64,000 nucleotides of DNA from NCBI GenBank assembly GCA_017642695.1, contig JAEPQD010000001.1, forward strand, positions 62,001-126,000, in the 5' to 3' direction. Below, piece by piece: positions 18,347-25,508 of the stretch (positions are counted from its first letter, which is position 1; every line of letters begins with the position of its first letter). The translations under genes were made by a program, and so were the position numbers. This DNA is from Parvibaculum sp. GTDB lineage: Bacteria; Pseudomonadota; Alphaproteobacteria; Parvibaculales; Parvibaculaceae. The notes under the pieces are model-generated. The model was not told the DNA's origin and made no database searches. It saw only the letters and a list, made by a program, of their open reading frames with translations.

Positions 18347-18508
18347 GGAGGCTCCGGCGTGGCGGTTCTGAACCCGCTCCCTATAGCGCAAAGGGAGCGC
18401 CCGTGTCATCTCGCGCAATTCGTTAACGCCGTTTGGAAGAAACGCTTGCGCAGGCGCGGCCGCCCCCTGAAGATCGCGCCCTGACCGAAGCCATCGAATG
18501 CGAGGCCG

Positions 18509-18847
18509 ATGTCCCTGATTTCCAGACTGCTGGACCATTTGCGCTCGAGCGACATGCCCGAGGAGCGCCATGCCGCGCGCGCATCGAGCCCCGTCCTCAT
18601 GGTCGAGATCGGCGGCTATGCGCACAAGGCGCGCGACTGGTCGGCGGGCGGCGCCTGCATCGAGGGGTTCGCGGAAGCGGTGGCGATCGGAAACATCCTG
18701 AGCGGGCATCTCTACTGGGCGGACGACAGGCGCCGCCTCGGCTTCGCGGCCGAAGTGATGCGGCTCGATCCGGGCGGCGCGCTGGCGCTCCGGTGGCTCG
18801 ACCTGCCGCTCGCGATCCAGCAGGAAATGGAAGCGCAGATCGGCTGA
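18509..18847 (+). CDS. PilZ-domain-like protein
   Basis: A 112-residue protein. The pair RHAAR (about 19-23) and DWSAGG (about 43-48) fits the RxxxR and D/NxSxxG motifs that bind cyclic di-GMP in PilZ domains. Both motifs are spaced as in single-domain PilZ proteins. It is probably a cytosolic effector; the target is unknown. It precedes the enoyl-CoA hydratase by 74 bases on the same strand but shares no obvious role with it. Confidence 0.7.
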   Translation: MSLISRLLDHLRSSDMPEERHAARASSPVLMVEIGGYAHKARDWSAGGACIEGFAEAVAIGNILSGHLYWADDRRRLGFAAEVMRLDPGGALALRWLDLPLAIQQEMEAQIG

Positions 18848-18921
18848 GCCCGCCGCTGCGTCAGTTGCGGAAGCTCCCCCAGACGCTAGGCTCTCCCCAA
18901 ACGAAACCGAGGGAGAACGCC

Positions 18922-19731
18922 ATGACGGACTACAAGACGCTCATCGTGGAGAAGGAAGGCGCAGTCGACTGGCTGACGCTGAACCGCCCGGACGCGCTGA
19001 ACGCGATGAACCCGGAACTCGTGGACGAGTTGCAGGACTATTTCGGAAAGCTCTACACGGATCATTCGGTGCGCATCGTCGTCATCAAGGGCGCGGGCCG
19101 CGCCTTCTGCGCCGGACTCGACCTGAAGGACCGCTCGAACCGTGACGACAGCGGCGCGAGCGGCAGCCCGCAGGCAGGGCTCGTCTCCCAGCGCCGCATC
19201 AGCGAGATCGTGATGCGCATGCGCCGCTGCCCGCAGGCGATCATCAGCCTTGTGCACGGACCGGCCTGCGGCGGCGGCTTCGCGCTGGCGCTCGCATCCG
19301 ACATAAGGATCGCAGGCAAGAGCGCGCGCATGAACGCCGCCTTCATCCGCATCGGACTGTCGGCCTGCGATATCGGTGTGAGCTACTTCCTGCCGCGCCT
19401 CGTCGGCGTCACCATCGCGTCGGAACTGATGATGACGGGCCGCTTCATCAATGCGGACCGCGCCGAGCGCGTCGGCCTCGTCTCGGAAGTGGTGGAGGAT
19501 GACAGGCTGGAAGAAGCGGCGAAGCCCTACATCGAGGAAATGCTGACGACCTCGCCGCTCGGCCTGCGCCTGACGAAGGAATGCCTCAACATGTCGGTCG
19601 ATGCGGGAAGCCTCGAGGCGGCAGTCGCGATGGAAGACCGGAACCAGATCCTCTGCGCGCAGACGCAGGACTTTCGCGAAGGCATTTCCGCCTTCCTCGA
19701 AAAGCGGAGACCGGAATACACGAACAGCTGA
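18922..19731 (+). CDS. Enoyl-CoA hydratase/isomerase family protein
   Basis: A 269-residue crotonase-fold enzyme. The oxyanion hole motifs are KGAGRAFCAGLDLKD and HGPACGGGFALALASDIRIA. C-terminal LEKRRPEYTN is typical. The usual hydratase glutamates are not clearly placed: the position after the CGGGFAL helix reads FIRIGLSACDIGVSYFLPRL, so the reaction may be an isomerisation, hydrolysis or hydration. Start 18922 follows GAGGGAGA. It probably takes part in acyl-CoA breakdown with the dehydrogenases in the window. Confidence 0.9.
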   Translation: MTDYKTLIVEKEGAVDWLTLNRPDALNAMNPELVDELQDYFGKLYTDHSVRIVVIKGAGRAFCAGLDLKDRSNRDDSGASGSPQAGLVSQRRISEIVMRMRRCPQAIISLVHGPACGGGFALALASDIRIAGKSARMNAAFIRIGLSACDIGVSYFLPRLVGVTIASELMMTGRFINADRAERVGLVSEVVEDDRLEEAAKPYIEEMLTTSPLGLRLTKECLNMSVDAGSLEAAVAMEDRNQILCAQTQDFREGISAFLEKRRPEYTNS

Positions 19732-19860
19732 CGATTTTCGGAGAGACGAAGAAGTGACTGCGCTGCAGTCGCTTGCCGCGCGAACGAAAACGGGCGCTTC
19801 GCTGCCCCGCGAAGCGGCCGCTCGTCCACCCAGGTCTCCCCCGCAGGGTGGAATGCGTGC

Positions 19861-20394
19861 CTAGAAGCTGAACACGAGGGACGCCGTGAGGTCGTCCACG
19901 TCGTCGGTATCCATGTCGTAATGCGTCCATTCGGTGCGGACCGACATGTGCTCGGCCACGGCGAATTCGGCACCCGCGCCGCCAAGCCAGCTTGTCTCGC
20001 GGCTGCTGCCGGGCTCGTCGTAATTGTGACCGCCGGCCTTGGCGTAGATGGCGACGCTGTCGTTGAGCGGCATACCGACAAGGAATTCGGCACCGACACT
20101 GTCGACGTCGCTGCTCACGCCGGCGACCGTGATGTCGGCGAGATCGGCATAGAACATCTGCACGGCGAGATACTGGTTGAGGCGATAGCCGCCGAAGCCG
20201 CGCCACGTCCAGTCGTCGTCATTGTCGGACCAGCCCCAGCCGAGACCGCCACCGACATAGAGACCGCGCTGGAAGGCCGTGGTGTTGAACTGGTTGGTGT
20301 CGTTCATCGTATCCTGGGCCGCCGCGCCGTTGGCGAAACCGGCGAGACCCACAGCGACGCCTGCGGCGCAGAGGATGCGTGTGAAGTTTTTCAT
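19861..20394 (-). CDS. Outer-membrane beta-barrel protein (OmpA/OmpW-like fold)
   Basis: A 177-residue protein with a signal peptide (ILCAAGVAVGLAGFANGAAA). The mature part is built from alternating aromatic and glycine strands (GLYVGGGLGWGWSDNDDDWT, GFGGYRLNQYLAVQMFYADL, WLGGAGAEFAVAEHMSVRTE) and ends LTASLVFSF with the C-terminal aromatic needed by BAM. This fits an 8-stranded porin-like barrel. No OmpA peptidoglycan domain is present. Function is unknown. Confidence 0.82.
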   Translation of the reverse strand: MKNFTRILCAAGVAVGLAGFANGAAAQDTMNDTNQFNTTAFQRGLYVGGGLGWGWSDNDDDWTWRGFGGYRLNQYLAVQMFYADLADITVAGVSSDVDSVGAEFLVGMPLNDSVAIYAKAGGHNYDEPGSSRETSWLGGAGAEFAVAEHMSVRTEWTHYDMDTDDVDDLTASLVFSF

Positions 20395-20682
20395 TTCTCA
20401 GAGCCTCGTATCATTCACGAAACCCCCGCAAGCCCGCGCGGAGATTGACCGCCGTTGCCCGGCCGCGCAAGAGGCCGTTGCATGACGGCCATGCCAGATT
20501 TCCGCCGCAATTCGCGAAAAACCGTTGCAGCACAAGGCTTTTTCGCGTCATGCAAAATTATGGAGAGCGCGCGCGCCTTCTCTTTCGGGCGAAAGCGTGA
20601 CCGCCGCGCAACAGGTTGTGTGAGTCAGCGTGAAGACGTAACGCGGGAGAGAATCGAAACGCGAAAGTTCCGTGAACGGAAC

Positions 20683-21153
20683 TCAGGCAGGTTTCCGCCG
20701 CTCCATCTTGCCGCTGCTCATGTCGATGAGCGGCATCATGCGAACGGTGGACGTCGCCTTGGCGACGACGGTGCCTTCGGCGTTCTTCAGGTTTCCTTCG
20801 AGGAAGATGGTGGAGCGGCCCTTGCGCTCGATCCAGGCTTCGGCGACGAGAAGTCCCGGCATGGCGGGCGCGAAGAAGCTCACCTTGATTTCGAGCGACA
20901 TGGGCGTCATCTCGAAATTGGTGGCGGCCATGGCGGCGCGCGCCATCGCCGCATCGATCCAGCCGGTGACGAAACCGCCCTGCACCACGCCGCCCGAATG
21001 GCACATGCGCATTTCCGCCTGGCACTCGATGGCGGCGCGGCCGGCCTCGCCGTCCATATACAGGGTACGGACGATCCCGAGGGAGCGGCCGAGACCGTCC
21101 TTCTCGTTGGGGTCGTCATCGAAGCGCTTTTCGGGGGCAATCGTGTCGGACAT
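20683..21153 (-). CDS. PaaI-type hotdog thioesterase
   Basis: A 156-residue hotdog protein. The central helix motif is HSGGVVQGGFVTGWIDAAMA and the following strands are LEIKVSFFAPAMPGLLVAEA and GRSTIFLEGNLKNAEGTVVA. Members hydrolyse aromatic or medium-chain acyl-CoAs. The usual catalytic Asp or Glu in the helix may be the Asp of GWIDAAM. Context gives no substrate. Confidence 0.88.
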   Translation of the reverse strand: MSDTIAPEKRFDDDPNEKDGLGRSLGIVRTLYMDGEAGRAAIECQAEMRMCHSGGVVQGGFVTGWIDAAMARAAMAATNFEMTPMSLEIKVSFFAPAMPGLLVAEAWIERKGRSTIFLEGNLKNAEGTVVAKATSTVRMMPLIDMSSGKMERRKPA

Positions 21154-21457
21154 CTACTCTGCTTTCGTGGATTTCGGTGGCGCGAGTTTAGGCTTTTTCG
21201 GCCCCGCGCCGCGAGCCAATTCCGGTTCAGTGACGGGCCGCGTGCTGTCCGCCGCTGAACAGGGGCGGGGATAAGACGGCCTCGAAACGGGCGACTGTCA
21301 CCGAACTGTCATGAAAACGTTACAAAGGGCGCGGGAGCGCGGCGGCTGGAAACTTGTCCCCGGTTTCGGGCGGTCCTGCTGGACGGGCGCGGCGCCCCGC
21401 GGGAGACTTGTCCCCGGGCCCCGGCGGGAGGGCGCCCAGAGAGCGAGGGGAGGACAA
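21154..21457. other. Intergenic region with a short direct repeat
   Basis: About 300 bases. ACTTGTCCCCGG occurs twice, at 21352-21363 and 21406-21417; TTGTCCCCG occurs again inside the next gene at 21501-21509. No gene is supported here. The copies sit in the leader of the exported protein at 21458 and could be chance in GC-rich sequence. Confidence 0.45.
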
Positions 21458-21910
21458 GTGCGGCGGGGATATCCTTATTTGAGCCTGAGGGCGCTTTTTC
21501 TTGTCCCCGCCCTCTTTTTGGCGGGACCGGGGATAAACGCCGCGGCGGCGGATACGGGCACCGTCATGAGCGAGGGCGAGTACCGCGAGGCGCTCGCCTT
21601 CATCGAGGGCACCAAGTCCGTCATGGCGGAGGCGGAAGCGGCGCTCGGGGAAGAGGTTGCACGCGAAGCCGCGGAGGCGCGGAGAGACGATCTGGGCTTG
21701 CGGCTTGACATGCTCCGCAGGCTGATGACAGCCGCCGCGCAGCGGGACCGGATCGGGGCACGGGGACTGGTGACGCCGGAGCGCGAACGCGCGCGCGACG
21801 TGATCGAACGGGCGGGCGCGATCGAGGACCCGCTTCAGGACTTGTGGACGGCCTGGTCGCGGAAGGCGCGCGGATTGCCTGCTCGCGCCTTTACCGAGCA
21901 TACTCGCTGA
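21458..21910 (+). CDS. Exported protein of unknown function
   Basis: About 150 residues from GTG 21458, chosen because GGGGAGGA lies upstream at normal spacing and the peptide then starts with a signal sequence (LSLRALFLVPALFLAGPGIN). An ATG at 21311 in the same frame has no ribosome site. The mature protein is helical and charged (ALAFIEGTKSVMAEAEAALG, ARRDDLGLRLDMLRRLMTAA). I recognise no family. It is followed after 26 bases by a lipoprotein gene with its own strong ribosome site, so the pair is likely an operon of envelope proteins. Confidence 0.6.
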   Translation: MRRGYPYLSLRALFLVPALFLAGPGINAAAADTGTVMSEGEYREALAFIEGTKSVMAEAEAALGEEVAREAAEARRDDLGLRLDMLRRLMTAAAQRDRIGARGLVTPERERARDVIERAGAIEDPLQDLWTAWSRKARGLPARAFTEHTR

Positions 21911-21936
21911 CGAGATGATTTTTGGGGGGACGATCC

Positions 21937-22599
21937 ATGACACTTCGCGCACTTTTTCTTCTTTTGCTGCTGCCGCTCGTGGCGAGTTGCGGAACAGGCG
22001 GCAGGAAGGACATGAATGCCGCAGATGAGGCTGCTCGCAACATTCGCCCCACCGTCATGAGTTTCTCGGACATGACATTCACGCCGCTGGCTTTGCCGGG
22101 GCACTACACCGCCGATGTCACGGCCGCCGATCCCGTCTTCGACTTCGGCAGCGGCAATATCAGCTACTTCAAGGCTTTCGAATTGCCTGTGCATCACGAG
22201 ACTTACATCTTCGAGACAATATCCGACTGGTATCACTACGACTGCTATCCTTGCAGCACGGGCTTCTTCTATGCCCATATCCAGTTTCTCGATGCCGACA
22301 AACAGCCGGTTGCACCGCCCACGATGATCGGGCCGGAAATACTGGACAAGCCGGAAGAGCCTATCAGACGACATCTTTCCGCTGTCGTATCGCCCGAGAG
22401 CGACGTGCGCTACGCGGTCGTCTACACGACGACGGCGGATGCGAACAAGGATGAGTGGTTCAAGTATGGCGGACCGACCATGGCGGCGGGTGGCGGCTTC
22501 TTCATCACCGTGCCGTACCAGCTCATCGAGCTGCACGGAACGCCGGTGGGGGTCATGAATGTCAGCCTGCGAACCGCAAAGGGCGGCGTCACGCCCTAG
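21937..22599 (+). CDS. Lipoprotein of unknown function, faintly MalM-like
   Basis: A 220-residue lipoprotein with lipobox LVASC at about 16-20. The start 21937 is fixed by GGGGGGA upstream. The mature part is beta-rich: ISYFKAFELPVHHETYIFET, FFYAHIQFLDADKQPVAPPT, FFITVPYQLIELHGTP. The order of strands faintly recalls MalM-type periplasmic proteins, which is weak evidence. It ends exactly where the convergent PAS gene ends (no base between stops). Function unknown. Confidence 0.7.
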   Translation: MTLRALFLLLLLPLVASCGTGGRKDMNAADEAARNIRPTVMSFSDMTFTPLALPGHYTADVTAADPVFDFGSGNISYFKAFELPVHHETYIFETISDWYHYDCYPCSTGFFYAHIQFLDADKQPVAPPTMIGPEILDKPEEPIRRHLSAVVSPESDVRYAVVYTTTADANKDEWFKYGGPTMAAGGGFFITVPYQLIELHGTPVGVMNVSLRTAKGGVTP

Positions 22600-23160
22600 T
22601 CACGACCGCGCCGCGTCTTCCTCGCTGACGAATTCGGCGACGCAGAGAATCTTCTCGATCTTGTCGTCGCTCTCGCCGAAGGGAAGCAGCAGCACCGTGT
22701 AGTGGACGAAATTGCGGTCGCGGTAGAGCCAGCTCGCGGATGCCGTATGCATGTAGAGCGCGCGCTCGTTGGTGCAGATGCGGAGCGGCGTGAGCGCGAC
22801 TTCCGCATTGGCGCCGAATATGTCCTGCGGCGTCATGCCGGAGGGATTGCCCACGCCGAAGAAGTCGGCGATCACCGAGCCGACGACGCGGTAGCGCCAG
22901 GTCTCGTTCGGAGCCACGTCGAGCATGAAGATGAGGGGGAGGTGCCTGCGGACCTCCATCGGGTTGAAATCCGCGCGGGAGGGAAAGCGGCGCGGGCCCC
23001 GCAGGCGCTCCCAGTAGTCGAGCACGGCGAGCGGCGCCTCGGCATGGAGATGCGCGCGGATCGTCTCCGGCGGACCCCAATATTGCGAAAGAACGGCCGG
23101 CAAAGGCGGTGCGCCCGTCTGCGCGGACTCCGCCAGCGCGGATTGCTGCTCTTTGTCCAT
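22600..23160 (-). CDS. PAS-domain (PAS_5-type) protein
   Basis: A 186-residue single-domain protein. LDYWERLRGPRRFPSRADFN, RHLPLIFMLDVAPNETWRYR, VVGSVIADFFGVGNPSGMTP and SASWLYRDRNFVHYTVLLLP match the alphaproteobacterial PAS_5 family as I know it. These proteins lack an output domain and their ligands are unknown. The start at 23160 has a GGGGGGCG upstream. It is the last normal host gene before the AT-rich RT island. Confidence 0.82.
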   Translation of the reverse strand: MDKEQQSALAESAQTGAPPLPAVLSQYWGPPETIRAHLHAEAPLAVLDYWERLRGPRRFPSRADFNPMEVRRHLPLIFMLDVAPNETWRYRVVGSVIADFFGVGNPSGMTPQDIFGANAEVALTPLRICTNERALYMHTASASWLYRDRNFVHYTVLLLPFGESDDKIEKILCVAEFVSEEDAARS

Positions 23161-23180
23161 GGTCGCCCCCCTCGCCCACC

Positions 23181-23206
23181 CCCGGGAAAAGGCAGTTTTG
23201 CCCGGG
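23181..23206. other. Hairpin at the left border of the RT island
   Basis: CCCGGGAAAA (23181-23190) pairs with TTTTGCCCGGG (23196-23206) with a one-base bulge. It lies in the leader of the PAS gene, just before sequence composition falls. It could be a regulatory hairpin or a weak terminator; neither is proven. Confidence 0.35.
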
Positions 23207-23387
23207 AGGGCTTAACGGGGGGTTACGGCGGAGATGACGAAACGACAAAGAAAGCAGGTTAGTCCGGAGACGGAGGAGTTGAACGGGAAAAGAGCAGATC
23301 ATCTCGGAGGCGAACGAAACTAGCCGTCTCGAGACTCCATATCAGCAGGCAAACACCTATGCTGCCGACCCGATTCCGCAGTTTTGT

Positions 23388-23401
23388 GTGCCAAACGGCA
23401 C
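23388..23401 (+). ncRNA. Candidate structured leader of the reverse transcriptase gene
   Basis: GTGCC-AAAC-GGCAC forms a perfect 5-pair hairpin. It sits inside a longer pairing of TTTGTGT (23383-23389) with ACACAAA (23421-23427), which cannot fully coexist with it. The region is 23 to 65 bases before the RT start. Some defence RTs carry an upstream non-coding RNA, but nothing here proves one. Only the hairpin itself is observed. Confidence 0.25.
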
Positions 23402-23449
23402 TCAGGACGCTAACCTGCAAACACAAAGCAATAGTTGAGAGAAGGCTAC

Positions 23450-25087
23450 ATGACCGCCCCCTCACCGGAACGCATGATCAAGCAGGGCTTCTTACCGGAG
23501 AATCTACCCCCTGCCATCTCTTCCGTTGCCCTTTGGCCATTCTTCCAAGACCACGCCGGAGGATACCTGACTACACAGAAGGCTACCGGAGCCTTGTCAC
23601 CTTACAACGCCAGCAAACGTGGCAACCAACGGCGCCTCTTCTCTCTCCCCCACCCTTCCTTTTTCTTTGATCAATCGCTCTTTTTTGAACGAAACTGGGA
23701 TGTGCTGAAAACGTTGATGGAAACCTCACCCGGCTCCCTCTCTGTTCCCCAATCTCCGGTCGGAGGACCTCGCGCACTCAGAATTACTCCGCACTCAGAA
23801 CTTCCCAAGCTCCGACTAAAGGCTCTTTCGCGATTCAAGTTTTGTCTGGTGACGGACGTAGCGCGTTTTTTCCCATCTGTTTACACCCACAGCATCCCCT
23901 GGGCGATCAATGGGAAAACGGAGTCCAAGAAAGATCCGAAGTACAACTCAGCAGAAGTTTTTGGGAATCGATTGGATTTCGCGTTTCGCCAAGCACAAGA
24001 TCGCCAGACTGTCGGAATTCCAGTAGGCCCTGATACATCACGCGCCACATCAGAACTCATATTGAGTGCAGTAGATCGAAAGTTTCTCGAAAAATCGGGA
24101 AAGAAGACTGTCTATCTTCGGCACGTAGACGATTACTGGATCGGCGGGAACTCAATCGATGAATGCGAAAGACACCTAAGAGATTTGCGTGCATCACTCA
24201 AGGAGTACGAACTGGACATAAACGAGCTTAAGACAAAGATCGTGCCTACAAATCATGTGTTCGGAGACTCTTGGCCGTCTGAATTCGAAGAGGAATTGGT
24301 TAGCGCCTTCGGGGACGCTCATTTTGGAAGACGAAGAGATCCCGTTGCTGTGTTGGGTAAGATCATTGATACGTCGATCAGAGAAAATGACGACGGAATG
24401 ATTAAACATGCGATTAGGAAGTTAGACGAACACCGGCTATGGGGTCGAAATTGGGAAATTCTCGAACACTTCTTAGCCCAAAATGCAGTTCAATTTACTC
24501 ATTCGTTTGACTACTCGGCACGGGTAGTTGCGTGGCGAATTCGTATCGATGCGTCTTTTGATTCACGTCTGTGGAGCGACGTTGCTCAGTCAGTCGCGAT
24601 GCAGGGCAGCGGGCTAGGTCGGGACTCTGAAGTTCTATGGGCGCTATGGTTATTGAAAGAACTGAAGGTCAAAATTCCAAAAAGAATCTCTGATTTAATA
24701 GTCAGAAATAACAATTCGTTGGTGTTGGGCTATTTAGCTCATCTGTATGCGAACGGACTCACACGCGATGGCGATCTTCGAGATAAGTTAGAAAACGTGG
24801 CAAACACTTCAAAAATTTCTGGGGTTCATTGGCCGCTGATATTGGAGATGGAGCACTTGGAAATAGGTCGTCGAATTGATGCACTTCGCCAAGAAGACTC
24901 CCCGGCAACTACTATTTTAAAGGGAACCGGCGCGTCACTAGTAGATTGGGACGCCGCACCGAAGGTATTTGAAGAGGAGGAAGGCAATGATGCCCCTCTT
25001 CATGCAATCGAAGACTATACCTCTGATTACGACTTCGACGATGAGGATGATGAGGACGACTTCGACGATGAGGACGACCCCTTTTAG
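23450..25087 (+). CDS. Reverse transcriptase of the Unknown Group/Abi (DRT) type
   Basis: A 545-residue protein. RT motif A is VTDVARFFPSVYTHSIPWAI (Asp136), motif B is GIPVGPDTSRATSELIL (about 189-205) and motif C is LRHVDDYW (Asp227, Asp228), so the three catalytic aspartates are present. NELKTKI is the motif D-like piece. There is no maturase domain, no intron structure and no retron-type partner. The FFPSVYTHSIPW form is that of UG/Abi defence polymerases. Residues 310-475 look alpha-helical, as in the C-terminal domain of AbiK-like RTs, and residues about 526-545 are nearly all Asp/Glu. Subclass is not assigned. ATG 23450 is preferred: AGAAGG lies before it; a TTG at 23435 is an alternative. 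The gene is AT-rich (17 of 60 bases G+C at 24661-24720) among GC-rich genes, which indicates transfer. Confidence 0.9.
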   Translation: MTAPSPERMIKQGFLPENLPPAISSVALWPFFQDHAGGYLTTQKATGALSPYNASKRGNQRRLFSLPHPSFFFDQSLFFERNWDVLKTLMETSPGSLSVPQSPVGGPRALRITPHSELPKLRLKALSRFKFCLVTDVARFFPSVYTHSIPWAINGKTESKKDPKYNSAEVFGNRLDFAFRQAQDRQTVGIPVGPDTSRATSELILSAVDRKFLEKSGKKTVYLRHVDDYWIGGNSIDECERHLRDLRASLKEYELDINELKTKIVPTNHVFGDSWPSEFEEELVSAFGDAHFGRRRDPVAVLGKIIDTSIRENDDGMIKHAIRKLDEHRLWGRNWEILEHFLAQNAVQFTHSFDYSARVVAWRIRIDASFDSRLWSDVAQSVAMQGSGLGRDSEVLWALWLLKELKVKIPKRISDLIVRNNNSLVLGYLAHLYANGLTRDGDLRDKLENVANTSKISGVHWPLILEMEHLEIGRRIDALRQEDSPATTILKGTGASLVDWDAAPKVFEEEEGNDAPLHAIEDYTSDYDFDDEDDEDDFDDEDDPF

Positions 25088-25508
25088 ATGTTCTGAACCT
25101 GCCAGTGACCCTTCCCCCTCGACATCCTCCCCGTTTTCCTCCATATTCCGCGCCGCTTACTGACAAAATTGAAGGCAGCGGGAAGCGGCCCGGGTAAGCG
25201 TCTTGCGGCCCATGACGCGGGCAAGATTGACGCTGCGGCGGCGGGGGCTTAAGCCCTTTCCCTGTGGCGTCCGGCCCATGCCGGGCCTGCCGGACATCCA
25301 TCGAAGAAAGACGTGGATGGCCCGGATAAACCGGGCCATGACGGTGAGTTGAGAAGCTGTGCCGGAGCCCGCCCAAGCCGCTTGCGGCGAGGTGGATTGG
25401 GTCCCGGCAACAAGTGCCGGGATGACACTGAGTATTTTCCGGAACGACCCGAGTTTTTAGAGACACCTCGACGTACAGAAACAAAGCCTCGACCGAAGGA
25501 GCGCGCCC
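25088..25508. other. Non-coding right border of the RT island with palindromes
   Basis: No gene is supported. Composition returns to host-like at about 25160. From there come several palindromic units, listed as a repeat. Confidence 0.55.
25258..25425. repeat. Palindromic repeat cluster
   Basis: Contains ATGGCCCGG-ATAAA-CCGGGCCAT (25317-25339) and TCCCGGCA-ACAAG-TGCCGGGA (25402-25422), plus a GGCC palindrome near 25272. The forms ATGGCCCGG..CCGGGCCAT and GTCATCCCGGCA..TGCCGGGA are familiar dispersed palindromes in Rhizobiales genomes. They may act as transcription attenuators between genes. Confidence 0.75.

Noticed and set aside
23161..25160. RT as part of a group II intron or a retron
   Set aside because: No maturase or endonuclease domain, no domain V/VI-like RNA near the ends, and no retron VTG-type motif or msr-msd pattern that I can find.
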